From: Acidithiobacillus sp.
GTDB lineage: Bacteria; Pseudomonadota; Gammaproteobacteria; Acidithiobacillales; Acidithiobacillaceae
Reading direction: 5' to 3'
Length of the DNA stretch: 52,509 bases
Assembly (NCBI GenBank): GCA_028065135.1
Contig: JAPTWR010000143.1
Span: 1-52,509, forward strand
Shown: positions 34,942 through 46,256 of the stretch, piece by piece
Layout of the letters: each line of letters opens with the position of its first letter
Numbering within the stretch: the first letter of the stretch is position 1
Notes under the pieces: model-generated
Seen by the model: only the letters and a program-made list of their open reading frames with translations
Database searches by the model: none
What the model was told of the DNA's origin: nothing
Position numbers and translations under genes: made by a program

Positions 34942-35170
34942 GGAGAAAAAACGAATAATTACGGCATGTTAGAGGGTGTTTATAAAGAGTAAACAAACTA
35001 CTTGAAAGGGTTCCTGCAATCATCGGATTACATGATGCAAAATGCACTTGATAATGCTCTTTCTTCAGCCGTGGAATACAGAGGTAGGGCGCGTCTTGTT
35101 TTTCTAGGAGCTTGATTTTATATGCGTGCTGTTGATATTGCCGGGACAAACGAGTGCTGGTGGTAAAATT
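34942..35170. other. Intergenic between the dcw promoter and rnpB, no gene seen
   Basis: AT-richer than the genes on both sides. A minus-strand frame (34916-35281) is open across it but runs back into the RNase P RNA gene, so it is not a protein gene. No intrinsic terminator with a T run is apparent after rnpB. Confidence 0.4.
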
Positions 35171-35511
35171 GGAGTGGGCCGATAAGCCGGGTTCTGTCGT
35201 GGACGACCATTCCTCTAGGCCTGCACTTACGCACAGGCTCCAGCAACCTACCCGCGTGCACCGCGGGCCACGGTATCGCACGCCTATTTGGTCTTGCTCC
35301 AGGCGGGGTTTTCCCTGCCATTTCCGTTACCGGAAATGCGGTGCGCTCTTACCGCACCTTTTCACCCTTACCGGCGCTTACGCGCTTGGCGGTATATTTT
35401 CTGTGGCACTTTCCGTAGGCTCACGCCCCCCGGCCGTTAACCGGCGCCTTGCCCTATGGAGCCCGGACTTTCCTCCCCGGATTGCTCCGCGGCGGTCGCC
35501 TGGCCCACTCC
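35171..35511 (-). ncRNA. rnpB: RNase P RNA, bacterial type A
   Basis: The catalytic RNA that matures tRNA 5' ends. On the minus strand the 5' GGAGTGGGCC pairs perfectly with the 3' GGCCCACTCC as helix P1, framing about 341 nucleotides. Universal blocks are present: GAGGAAAGTCCGGGCTCC (35475-35458, P4 side), GTGCCACAGAAAATATACCG in the core (about 35410-35390), GCGTAAGCGCCGG, and ACAGAACCCGGCTTATC near the 3' end (35197 on). The ends could shift by a few bases. Confidence 0.96.
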
Positions 35512-35518
35512 GTCGCGA

Positions 35519-35547
35519 AGCATACGCGTTTTGTGGCCCGCTGTCAG
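35519..35547 (-). promoter_or_regulatory. Promoter of rnpB
   Basis: CTGACA (35547-35542) and TATGCT (35524-35519) are 17 bases apart on the minus strand. The predicted start, seven bases beyond the -10 box, falls at about 35512, which matches the 5' end of helix P1 of the RNase P RNA. Confidence 0.75.
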
Positions 35548-35656
35548 AAGAAAAACGCAGAGCCGGACTTCGCGCACTATACTGTGATGCGTCTTCACGT
35601 TGCATCAGAATCCTGTCGCGGCCCGCTGCGGTGACTATGAAGGGGAGTGAAATGCC

Positions 35657-35923
35657 ATGATCAATGACGGTTTTCTCGATGAGGCGCGGGAAGTACCTTC
35701 GGTTACACCGATGGAGCGAGTGGTGGCCTGGTTTGTTTTCCGGAGTCGTGAGGATGCCCGACAGCATTTAGAGCATGTGTATCTGGCAGCGGGGCAGGGC
35801 TTGGTGGGTGGTTGTGGCCGCGATAGCGTCGCTCCGTACTGGTGGGTAGGGGTCCAGGTACAAGATATCAGTCAGTGGGGAAACGTGACGGCAGTGAATA
35901 AACGCGGTCGTCTCGGAGACTGA
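35657..35923 (+). CDS. Small hypothetical protein
   Basis: An 88-residue ORF starting at ATG 35657, with GGGGAG about ten bases upstream. The product looks protein-like (MERVVAWFVFRSREDARQHLEHVYLAAGQGLVGG, acidic N-terminus, a PYWWVGVQV segment) and soluble, with no motif I recognise. Its last 56 bases overlap the convergent cca gene end. It stands alone between rnpB (divergent) and cca. A chance frame cannot be excluded, but composition and ribosome binding site favour a real gene. Confidence 0.5.
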   Translation: MINDGFLDEAREVPSVTPMERVVAWFVFRSREDARQHLEHVYLAAGQGLVGGCGRDSVAPYWWVGVQVQDISQWGNVTAVNKRGRLGD

Positions 35924-37238
35924 GTTCGGACAAGCGCCGGTGCAGCGCCACCGTCAGAGATTCGCGGTCGTGGTAACCACCGCTCACCTGTAGTTCGTGG
36001 GCAAGGGCCAGCGCTTTGCCCAGTTGCGGCCCGGGGGTGAATCCCTGGGCCATCAGGTCAGACCCATTTAGTAGCGGGTCCGGGAGACCACTCCAAAGAT
36101 TCATCTCTTGCCAAATCTTGCGGGTGGCGTCTATGGCCGGGGGATACTCTGTGCCTGCGCCACGCGCATCCGCCAGGGCGACATCCAGCAGTAGGGGGCG
36201 GTCAGGGACCTGTAGGGCAAGACGGGCATAGGCGGCGCGCCCTGCATCATCGCGGTGCAGGGCATAGGGCGCGGCATGCCAGCGCAGGATTGGCAGCACC
36301 TGGTGGCTGAGATGCTTGCCGGGAAAATAGTAGCTTAGGAAAGTCTCGGCGGCGACACGTGCCTGTTCATGTCCGCAAGCGCGCCAGCAACCTTGAGGAT
36401 CGCGCCGGGTGGTGCTGGCCTTGCCGAGGTCGTGCAGCAAGGCGCCCAACATGAGGATGATGTCGCGCTTTTTGTCGCCGCAGCGCAGTTGGCCAGCAGC
36501 GGCAAGCACCCGCCCGGTGTGTATCCAGGCATCACCTTCCGGGTGGGCATCGGGGCGCTGGGGTACAGCTTGCAGGGCACGGAGTTCGGGAAATCGGGTA
36601 ATGGCGCCGGTCAGGACGAGACTATCCCAGGCCCGGACCAGATACTGGCCGCGCAGGAGCAGTGCCTCCCATTCTTTGCGTATGCGTTCTTGGGGGATTT
36701 CTTGCAAGCGAGGCGCCAATTGGCGGCAGAGTGTGGCGCTCCGGGCTTCAATAGAAAAACCCAATTGGCCTGCCAACCGGGCCGCGCGGAAAACGCGCAA
36801 AGGGTCTTCCCCAAAAGTGTCGGTCGCCACTACGCGGAGCCGCCGGGCATGAATGTCCGCTACTCCCCCAACATGGTCCAGGAGGCGCTGAGCCTGCCAG
36901 TCCCAGGCCAGGGCGTTGACCGAAAAATCCCGCCGCTGGGCGGCGATGGCCCAGGGCAGGTGCGGGTTGATCTGCCCGCCCCGTGCTTGTGGCAGGGAAA
37001 TCTCTGCGCCGGTCACCACCCAGACTGCACAGCGACCACCTACCCGATGGGCGCCGAAAGGCTCCAGACATTCGGCCAAACGGGCCTCTCCCAATCCGTG
37101 TATTTCCAGATCCCAATCGTGGGCGACCACACCGAGCAGGGCATCCCGCGGTGTACCTCCCACCACCAGGACGCGCGCTCCTGCCCGCTGCAATGCCGTT
37201 AGAATGGGAGTCAGCGCAGCGGGCGGCGTAAGCAGCAT
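35868..37238 (-). CDS. cca: CCA tRNA nucleotidyltransferase with HD domain
   Basis: A 456-residue class II nucleotidyltransferase that adds or repairs the CCA end of tRNAs. The head domain shows VVGGTPRDALLG and the metal-binding DWD in HDWDLEIHG, then RRDFSVNALAWD and the EDPLRVFRAARLAGQLGF neck segment; an HD phosphohydrolase-like part follows (LLHDLGKAST). A poly(A) polymerase role is possible but the DWDLEIHG and overall length fit CCA-adding enzymes. It follows the acyl-CoA ligase by 6 bases; its 3' end overlaps the small ORF. Confidence 0.88.
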   Translation of the reverse strand: MLLTPPAALTPILTALQRAGARVLVVGGTPRDALLGVVAHDWDLEIHGLGEARLAECLEPFGAHRVGGRCAVWVVTGAEISLPQARGGQINPHLPWAIAAQRRDFSVNALAWDWQAQRLLDHVGGVADIHARRLRVVATDTFGEDPLRVFRAARLAGQLGFSIEARSATLCRQLAPRLQEIPQERIRKEWEALLLRGQYLVRAWDSLVLTGAITRFPELRALQAVPQRPDAHPEGDAWIHTGRVLAAAGQLRCGDKKRDIILMLGALLHDLGKASTTRRDPQGCWRACGHEQARVAAETFLSYYFPGKHLSHQVLPILRWHAAPYALHRDDAGRAAYARLALQVPDRPLLLDVALADARGAGTEYPPAIDATRKIWQEMNLWSGLPDPLLNGSDLMAQGFTPGPQLGKALALAHELQVSGGYHDRESLTVALHRRLSELSLRDDRVYSLPSRFPTD

Positions 37239-37244
37239 GGGAGA

Positions 37245-38978
37245 TCAGCCCTTGCCATTGCCCATTTGCGCCAGCAGTTCGGCGTAGTGTTCGGCGACGA
37301 CGCGCCGTTTCACCTTTAGGGTGGGGGTTAGTTCGCCGTTGGCTTCGCTCAGTGCCTCTGACAGCAAGGCGAAACGCCGTACCTGTTCGTGGGAGGGCAG
37401 ATCGGCGAGCGCTGTCGCGATGGCCGCATGGATGGCCTTGCGGGTTGCGGCTTCGTCCGCGTGGGCGCCGACGCGTTCTTTGAGGAGTTCCCGATTGGGA
37501 AAGATGAGGGCCACGAGATAGGGCATGCGATCGCCGAAGACGACGGCTTGGTCGATCAGCGCTTGCGCCATCAGCCGCATCTCAATTTTCTGCGGCGGGA
37601 TGTTTTCGCCGGCGGAATTCACGATCAGGTCTTTCTTGCGGTCGCTGATATGCAGATAACCGTCCGGGTCCAGGCTGCCCACGTCGCCGGTGTGCAACCA
37701 GCCGTCCACCAGGGCCTCGCGCGTGGCGCTCTCATTGTTCCAGTAGCCCTGCATGATGGACGGGCCGCGTACCAGAATTTCGCCATCAGCAGCTATGCGT
37801 CCTTCCAGATTGGGCAGAAACTGTCCCACGGTTCCCGGACGAATGGCCTCCAAAGGATTGGCGGCGATTACCGGGCTTGCTTCGGTCATGCCGTAGCCCT
37901 CAATAACAGGTAGCCCCAACTCAATAAAAAACCGGGCAATTTCAGCATCCAGCGGGGCGCCTCCGGAGACGAAGAAACGCAAGCGTCCACCCAGTTTCTT
38001 GCGGAGATTGCGGATCAGCAGGCGGCGGGTAAGAGAACGTTGCCAGCGTGCCGCCGGACGTCCCTGCGGATCAAGCCCCGCCCCCCGGCGCAGAAAACGG
38101 CCGAGCAGACCCGGTCGATCTTCAATGTTCCGTCGCACCCGGCTATAGAGCAGTTGAAAGACCCGCGGCACGGCGACCACGATGTCCGGATGCGCGGTTT
38201 CCATGTCGCGGAGTACCGTGTCCGGGCGTTCCGCGTAGGCGACTTCCAGCCCCAGCAGATAGGCGCCGAAATGCCCCGTGCCCCGTTCGAAAATGTGGGA
38301 GAGGGGCAGAATGGAGAGCAGGCGTTGTCCGGCATGTAATGGCACCAACGGTACGAACCCTTCGATATTGCTCAGGATGTTGCCGTGACTGAGCATGACC
38401 CCCTTGGGCCAACCCGTTGTCCCGGAGGTGTAGACGATGGTGGCCGTTTGTTGACGTTGCAGCGCCGTGAGACGTTCTTCCAATTCAACATCGCGCAAGG
38501 AGGCGTCCTCCCCTTTCAGCGCTCCCCAGTGCCCCAGGCCGACCTCTTGCGCAGCGTTTGCATCGCGCAGCAGGATACGGTCGCTGGGTACCCCCCAGCT
38601 TTGTATGTGCCGCCACTCACGGGCACTTTCCAGCAGTATCAGTCCGGCGCCGCTATCGCCCAGCACATAATGAATCTCGCGCGGGCTGAACGTCGGATAG
38701 AGAGGAACGGTAATGGCGCCAATGCTGAGGATGGCGAAATCCATGATCGCCCAGTCCAGAGAGTTGGGGGCCATCAGAACCACTCGTTCCCCGCTGCGTA
38801 CCCCTAGGCGCAGGAGTCCGCGGGCCCGTAAGCGGACGCGCTCGGCAAAGACCGCCGCCGTTACCGGCTGAAAAACATCTCCTTGCCGTTGCAAGGCAAT
38901 GACGCCACCCGGGTCGCGCTTGCAGCGTGCAAAGAGTCCTTCCGGCAGACTTTGGAGGCGGGCAAGTTCCACACCCAT
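37245..38978 (-). CDS. Long-chain acyl-CoA/acyl-acid synthetase (AMP-forming)
   Basis: A 577-residue adenylate-forming enzyme activating a fatty or other carboxylic acid with ATP and CoA. The P-loop YTSGTTGWPKGVMLSHG, the VIEGYGMTEASPV motif, and the DGWLHTGDVGSLDPDGYLHISDRKKDLI segment are intact; the C-terminal lysine region carries GELTPTLKVKRR. It resembles the FadD15-type group. It lies between sspA and cca, all close-packed on one strand. The aryl-polyene pathway needs an aryl-acid-activating ligase, but this one is far from the cluster and looks like a general fatty-acid ligase. Confidence 0.9.
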   Translation of the reverse strand: MGVELARLQSLPEGLFARCKRDPGGVIALQRQGDVFQPVTAAVFAERVRLRARGLLRLGVRSGERVVLMAPNSLDWAIMDFAILSIGAITVPLYPTFSPREIHYVLGDSGAGLILLESAREWRHIQSWGVPSDRILLRDANAAQEVGLGHWGALKGEDASLRDVELEERLTALQRQQTATIVYTSGTTGWPKGVMLSHGNILSNIEGFVPLVPLHAGQRLLSILPLSHIFERGTGHFGAYLLGLEVAYAERPDTVLRDMETAHPDIVVAVPRVFQLLYSRVRRNIEDRPGLLGRFLRRGAGLDPQGRPAARWQRSLTRRLLIRNLRKKLGGRLRFFVSGGAPLDAEIARFFIELGLPVIEGYGMTEASPVIAANPLEAIRPGTVGQFLPNLEGRIAADGEILVRGPSIMQGYWNNESATREALVDGWLHTGDVGSLDPDGYLHISDRKKDLIVNSAGENIPPQKIEMRLMAQALIDQAVVFGDRMPYLVALIFPNRELLKERVGAHADEAATRKAIHAAIATALADLPSHEQVRRFALLSEALSEANGELTPTLKVKRRVVAEHYAELLAQMGNGKG

Positions 38979-38979
38979 G

Positions 38980-39600
38980 TCAGCGCATGGCCTTCTCGGC
39001 AGGGGTCAGGCAGCGTTTGAAGCTCTCCAGATTGAAGACGCGATCCATGTATCCTTGCGTTGCGCGGGCTGCCGCAGGTAGGCTGATTTCCAGAACCGGG
39101 AGGCGCCACAGCAGTGGGGCGATGGCGCAGTCGAGCACCGAAAGTTCATCGCCGAAGAGGTAACGCTGCTGGCTGAAGATGCTACTTAGTCCGGCAAGGG
39201 TGCTGCGGATCTGCTCTTTAGCCGTTTTGACCTGCTCGGCACTGTAGCCCGGCTGAAAGAGTGGAGCGAACCAGTCGCGGTCGAAACGCAAGAGACCCAG
39301 GCGCACCTTGGCGCGGGAGATGGGGTCCACAGGAATCAACGGAGGGTGCGGAAAGCGCTCATCCAGATATTCCATGATGAGGACAGATTCGTGGATGGCC
39401 AAGTCACGATCCACCAGGGTGGGCACCTGATTGTAGGGATTGAGTTCCGCGAGATCTTCTGGCTTGTTGGCGAGATCGACGTCGATGGTTTGGTACTCCA
39501 TGGCTTTTTCCTCCAGAACGAAGCGGACGCGGTGTGCAAAAACACAATCGTTGCCGGAGTAAAGGGTCATCAGAGTTTTTTTGCTGCTGGGGGTCGCCAT
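38980..39600 (-). CDS. sspA: Stringent starvation protein A
   Basis: A 206-residue GST-fold protein that binds RNA polymerase and alters promoter use under starvation or acid stress. The thioredoxin-like N-domain (LYSGNDCVFAHRVRFVLEEK), NPYNQVPTLVDRDLAIHES and the surface PHP loop (RFPHPPLIP), which is the SspA hallmark needed for its role, are present. It lacks the usual catalytic GST residues. It heads the run sspA-acyl-CoA ligase-cca. Acid tolerance is one known SspA role in E. coli, of interest in an acidophile. Confidence 0.92.
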   Translation of the reverse strand: MATPSSKKTLMTLYSGNDCVFAHRVRFVLEEKAMEYQTIDVDLANKPEDLAELNPYNQVPTLVDRDLAIHESVLIMEYLDERFPHPPLIPVDPISRAKVRLGLLRFDRDWFAPLFQPGYSAEQVKTAKEQIRSTLAGLSSIFSQQRYLFGDELSVLDCAIAPLLWRLPVLEISLPAAARATQGYMDRVFNLESFKRCLTPAEKAMR

Positions 39601-39671
39601 GATTATAGATCCTTGTATTGGAGAAGCGCGTTTCGGTGCGACCGCGGTGGTGCGGTCACCAGATGCCTTGG

Positions 39672-39677
39672 ATTATA
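39672..39677 (-). promoter_or_regulatory. Candidate -10 box of sspA
   Basis: A perfect TATAAT on the minus strand about 70 bases before the sspA ATG. I see no matching -35 hexamer 16-18 bases upstream, so this is tentative. Confidence 0.35.
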
Positions 39678-39779
39678 CATAACTGGGTACGCCTTGGGGT
39701 GATGCGCCGTGCTCGCTCGCTAAAAAAGTCGGTCAGCGTATATTTAATGCGATGTCACTGGCCCTGACCGCTTGGTTAG

Positions 39780-39808
39780 TTGTATGGAGACAACAAAAGT
39801 TGTAAAGT
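39780..39808 (+). promoter_or_regulatory. Candidate promoter of lpxC
   Basis: TTGTAT (39780-39785) and TAAAGT (39803-39808) are 17 bases apart, about 60 bases upstream of the lpxC start. The spacer contains the inverted repeat ACAAC-AAAA-GTTGT (39790-39803), which may be a regulator site. Confidence 0.4.
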
Positions 39809-39866
39809 GGGTCACACGGTATTTAGCGGGAGGGCGATCCCTAAGATCGCGGAAGGGAATAAAATT

Positions 39867-40781
39867 ATGATCCGTCAGCGTACGCTCAAAAATATGATCT
39901 GGGGTACCGGTATCGGCTTGCACAGTGGCAAGAAGGTCTATATCGGCCTGCGCCCAGCGCCGATAAACACCGGAATCGTCTTCCACCGCAGTGATATCGA
40001 TGGTGGCGCCTGGATTAAGGCGGACCCTCTGCATGTGGTGGATACCCGACTGTCTACCAATATCGGCGATGGCCAGATACGGGTTGGTACTATTGAGCAC
40101 CTGATGTCGGCCCTGGCGGGTCTGGGTATTGATAATGCCTATGTAGATCTCGACGGACCGGAAGTGCCGATTATGGATGGCAGTGCCGCACCCTTTGTAT
40201 TCCTCATTCAGTGCGCTGGAATCGAAGAGCAAAACTCACCAAAGCGTTTTATCCGCATCACCAAGCCTCTCAAGGCAGAAGACGGTGATCGATGGGTGCA
40301 ACTGGAGCCCTTTGAAGGTTTTAAGGTGAGTTTTACCATCGATTTCGACCATCCTGTGATGAAAAATGGTGGTCAGGAAGTGACGGTGGATTTCGCGCGG
40401 ACCTCGTATCTCAAAGAAGTGGCGCGGGCACGCACCTTCGGCTTTATGCGTGAAGTCGAGACCTTGCGGAGCATGGGGCTCGCCTTGGGTGGCAATCTCG
40501 ATAACGCTATTGTGGTCGATGATTACCGTGTACTCAATGAAGAAGGTCTGCGGTACACCAACGAGTTCGTGCGCCACAAGGTACTTGACTCCATTGGTGA
40601 TCTCTATCTGCTTGGCCACCCGTTAGTAGGCCATTTTTCTGGTCACAAGGCGGGGCACGCCCTCAATAACAATTTGTTGCGGGCGTTGCTTGTCCGTCAG
40701 GATGCCTGGGAGTTTGTGGATTATTCCGAGAGGCGCGCGCCATTTTCCTTCGCTGACGCGCTGACGACAGCCTCCGCCTGA
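39867..40781 (+). CDS. lpxC: UDP-3-O-acyl-N-acetylglucosamine deacetylase
   Basis: A 304-residue zinc enzyme for the committed step of lipid A synthesis. Visible are [10 protein letters not shown], the zinc-binding [18 protein letters not shown] with its histidine, the [11 protein letters not shown] loop, [18 protein letters not shown] with the second histidine and aspartate, and [15 protein letters not shown] chose ATG 39867 (MIRQRTLKN), with GAAGGGA upstream; an earlier ATG at 39780 adds unlike sequence. Its 3' end overlaps the convergent dciA gene by 61 bases. Confidence 0.96.
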   Translation: MIRQRTLKNMIWGTGIGLHSGKKVYIGLRPAPINTGIVFHRSDIDGGAWIKADPLHVVDTRLSTNIGDGQIRVGTIEHLMSALAGLGIDNAYVDLDGPEVPIMDGSAAPFVFLIQCAGIEEQNSPKRFIRITKPLKAEDGDRWVQLEPFEGFKVSFTIDFDHPVMKNGGQEVTVDFARTSYLKEVARARTFGFMREVETLRSMGLALGGNLDNAIVVDDYRVLNEEGLRYTNEFVRHKVLDSIGDLYLLGHPLVGHFSGHKAGHALNNNLLRALLVRQDAWEFVDYSERRAPFSFADALTTASA

Positions 40782-41233
40782 AGGTTGTCCAGGGTGGCCG
40801 CCAGGCGCTTAAGCGCGACGGCTATGGCTTGTGGCAGACGATCGGCTTCTGCCCGCAGCGCTTCGGCCGCCCCTGCTGAAATATAAGGCGCTTTCGGGAT
40901 TTTGGCGGGTTGCGGCAGCCGGTATGACCAAGGCCGCACCGAGGCGGTGATTTGCCGCGCCGGAGTTTTCGGGAAGCGATTATTCCATTGTTTCAGTATG
41001 TTTTTTTCATTTCTTCGTAGCCATGAAATCCATACCGGGCTCTGACAGAGTACACTCAACACCCCCCCAGACCAATCAACCAGCCAGGTATGGTCCTGCG
41101 CCTCCAGTGCGAGTAACGCGTTCCAGTCAATTTGACGCTCACGCAGCAGCGCTCCGCGACGGCAGATTTCGCCGATCGGCCCGGAAGGGTTTTGCGTCAT
41201 GGGGCGCCAGATGCGTCGTCGTTTATCATCCAT
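40721..41233 (-). CDS. DciA-like (DUF721) helicase-loader protein
   Basis: A 170-residue protein of the DUF721/DciA family, the ancestral DnaB helicase operator in bacteria without DnaC. The N-terminal SWxxDLVG-like segment is replaced by [12 protein letters not shown], and the central [29 protein letters not shown] stretch carries the family hallmark of a short KH-like domain. Position between lpxC and secA on the opposite strand is the conserved gene order in beta/gamma-proteobacteria. Homology is inferred from weak similarity and context. It overlaps the lpxC end by 61 bases. Confidence 0.72.
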   Translation of the reverse strand: MDDKRRRIWRPMTQNPSGPIGEICRRGALLRERQIDWNALLALEAQDHTWLVDWSGGVLSVLCQSPVWISWLRRNEKNILKQWNNRFPKTPARQITASVRPWSYRLPQPAKIPKAPYISAGAAEALRAEADRLPQAIAVALKRLAATLDNLQAEAVVSASAKENGARLSE

Positions 41234-41283
41234 AGGCTTTCATGCTACCCTGCTCGATATTTTTTACCTAGGCTTGCGTGCTC

Positions 41284-44031
<2,748 letters not shown>

Positions 44032-44040
44032 GGAAAGCGT

Positions 44041-45267
44041 ATGGCCGTTGGTCTCCACCCTCCCCGGAATATCCTGCCCATTGCGGGGGTTCGCCTTGGC
44101 GTGGCAGCGGCAGGCATTCGTTATGCGAATCGTACCGACCTGACCTTGATCCATTTGGCGGAAGGATCTCAGGTGGCGGGTGTTTTTACCCGTAATCGTT
44201 TCTGCGCGGCGCCAGTGTTGGTGGCACAGCGTCACCTGGCGGACGGCTCCGGCGTGCGGGCGCTGGTGATTAATACGGGCAATGCCAATGCGGGTACGGG
44301 CGCCGCTGGGCTGCAGGCAGCAGAGGCTAGTTGTCAGGTGGTGGCCGGGCAGTTGGGTTGCGCGCAGGAGGCCGTCTTGCCGTTTTCTACGGGCGTCATT
44401 GGCGAACCGGTAGCGCTTGCGGAGAAAATTGCCGGGGTGCTGCCAAGCTGTATCGAGACGCTCGCCGAGGATCACTGGGAGGTGGCCGCAGCGGCCATTA
44501 TGACCACGGATACCATTGCCAAGGCCTGCTCCCGGCAGTTGGAAATGGATGGCGTGACCGTCACGGTGACGGGTATGGCCAAGGGCTCAGGGATGATTCG
44601 TCCGGATATGGCCACGATGCTGGCCTATATCGCCACCGATGCCCCGTTGCACGGAGCAGCCTTGCAACAATGCCTGCAAGAAGCCATGGAGCGATCCTTC
44701 AACCGCATTACAGTGGATGGCGATACCTCCACCAACGATGCCTGCATCCTGATGGCAACCGGGCAGGCGGCGCTGCCGCCCATCTCTTTAGCAACGGATC
44801 CCCGCTACGGCAGACTGAGAGACGCCATCACGGCGGTGGCGCAGTGGCTGGCGCAGGCTGTTGTGCGCGACGGCGAGGGGGCGACCAAATTTATTCCGAT
44901 CCATGTCCTGGGTGGGCGCGATGCAGCCGAGTGTCTGCAGGTGGCTTACCGGATGGCTCATAGTCCGTTGATCAAGACGGCTTTCTTTGCTTCCGACCCG
45001 AATTGGGGGCGCCTGCTGGCGGCCATCGGTTCCGCCGGCGTGGACGACCTGGAAGTGGATGGGGTGCAGGTCTGGCTGGGCGATACGCGCATCGTCCGCG
45101 ACGGTGCCCGCGACCGTGATTATGATGAGGCGGCCGGACAGGCCGTGATGGCCCAGGAGGAAATCCCGGTGCGGGTTGATCTGGGCAGAGGTGCCGCCGA
45201 GGCGCAAATCTGGACTTGTGACTTGTCCTATGACTATGTGCGTATTAACGCCGATTACCGTAGCTGA
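44041..45267 (+). CDS. argJ: Bifunctional ornithine acetyltransferase/N-acetylglutamate synthase
   Basis: A 408-residue protein that autocleaves into two chains and recycles the acetyl group in arginine synthesis. Visible are the N-terminal IAGVRLGVAAAGIRY, NTGNANAGTG, the autocleavage threonine in MIRPDMATMLAYIATDA and the DGEGATKF segment in the second chain. The Nudix gene overlaps its stop by 1 base. Both reactions (cyclic pathway) are expected; substrate range cannot be told by eye. Confidence 0.96.
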   Translation: MAVGLHPPRNILPIAGVRLGVAAAGIRYANRTDLTLIHLAEGSQVAGVFTRNRFCAAPVLVAQRHLADGSGVRALVINTGNANAGTGAAGLQAAEASCQVVAGQLGCAQEAVLPFSTGVIGEPVALAEKIAGVLPSCIETLAEDHWEVAAAAIMTTDTIAKACSRQLEMDGVTVTVTGMAKGSGMIRPDMATMLAYIATDAPLHGAALQQCLQEAMERSFNRITVDGDTSTNDACILMATGQAALPPISLATDPRYGRLRDAITAVAQWLAQAVVRDGEGATKFIPIHVLGGRDAAECLQVAYRMAHSPLIKTAFFASDPNWGRLLAAIGSAGVDDLEVDGVQVWLGDTRIVRDGARDRDYDEAAGQAVMAQEEIPVRVDLGRGAAEAQIWTCDLSYDYVRINADYRS

Positions 45268-46256
45268 TGCTCACCGTTCCTGTCGCCACTGGAATTATTG
45301 AAGATGCCTCGGGGCGCCTGCTGATTTCGCTGCGCCCCGAGGGTAAGCCCTGGCCGGGCTTCTGGGAGTTTCCCGGCGGCAAGGTGGATCCCGGCGAAAC
45401 GCCGGAACAGGCTCTGGTCCGGGAGCTTTGGGAAGAGTTGGGGATCACCGTTACGGCACCAGAGCCGTTCCGGGTGCTTGATTATACCTATCCGGAGCGT
45501 ACGGTGCGCCTGCATTTTTACCGGGTGCGGCACTGGACGGGCACTGCCCATGGACGGGAAGGGCAGGAAGTACGTTGGCTCTATCCCTGGGAAATCCCGG
45601 CGCTGGAATGTCTCCCTGCGAATTTGCGTATAACGGCGGAGGCGTTAGCGGAGGCTTTGCCCCAGCCGCCCCTCTGTCTGATTGCCGATCCCGACAGATT
45701 GCCGCTACTTGATTTCCGAAAGTCTCTGGAAGCCGCGCTTGGCGCTGGATTGCGCTGGTTAGTGCTGCGCTGCAAAACGGTGCCGGATGCCCCAACCGCC
45801 GCCGTACTGTCGGCACTGTGCGCCGAGGCGCTGGCGCAGGGCGCGCAGGTCTACCTCAACCATTCCGATCCCTTGCCCGACTGGCCGCGGAGCGGACGTC
45901 ATCTGACGCAAATTCAGCTCGATGCAGGCGTACGGCCTGATGCGGCTTTCGGGGTATCTTGTCATGATGCCGTGGGTTTGCAGCGGGCGGCGCGTCTCGG
46001 GGCGCGCTACGCCTTTCTCTCGCCGATTTTCGTCACCCCGAGTCATCCGGGTGCGGCGGCGCTGGAACCTCAGGCCTTTGCGGCGATGGCCGCTGAATCG
46101 TCTCTGCCCCTCATTGCGCTCGGTGGAGTGACGGCAGCACGGGTGCCGGTGGCGCTGGCCGCCGGCGCGCGCGGCGTGGCGGTGCTCTCCGGCATTCTCG
46201 AAGCGCCGGATCCTGCTGTTGCTACCCGCGCTTATCTCCAGCACTGGAATGGGTGA
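45267..46256 (+). CDS. Nudix hydrolase / thiamine-phosphate-synthase-like fusion
   Basis: A 329-residue two-domain protein. Residues about 1-130 are a MutT-type Nudix domain with the full box GKVDPGETPEQALVRELWEELGI, for hydrolysing 8-oxo-dGTP or similar nucleotides. Residues about 135-325 resemble a ThiE/TenI barrel (SCHDAVGLQRAARLGARYAFLSPIF, IALGGV). Such fusions are found in many gamma-proteobacteria and their second domain is usually of unproven activity. It is immediately followed by the glycosyltransferase gene. Confidence 0.88.
   Translation: MLTVPVATGIIEDASGRLLISLRPEGKPWPGFWEFPGGKVDPGETPEQALVRELWEELGITVTAPEPFRVLDYTYPERTVRLHFYRVRHWTGTAHGREGQEVRWLYPWEIPALECLPANLRITAEALAEALPQPPLCLIADPDRLPLLDFRKSLEAALGAGLRWLVLRCKTVPDAPTAAVLSALCAEALAQGAQVYLNHSDPLPDWPRSGRHLTQIQLDAGVRPDAAFGVSCHDAVGLQRAARLGARYAFLSPIFVTPSHPGAAALEPQAFAAMAAESSLPLIALGGVTAARVPVALAAGARGVAVLSGILEAPDPAVATRAYLQHWNG

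Noticed and set aside
34916..35281. Minus-strand frame of 121 codons between mraZ and rnpB
   Set aside because: It begins inside the RNase P RNA gene and lacks a ribosome binding site and family motifs.
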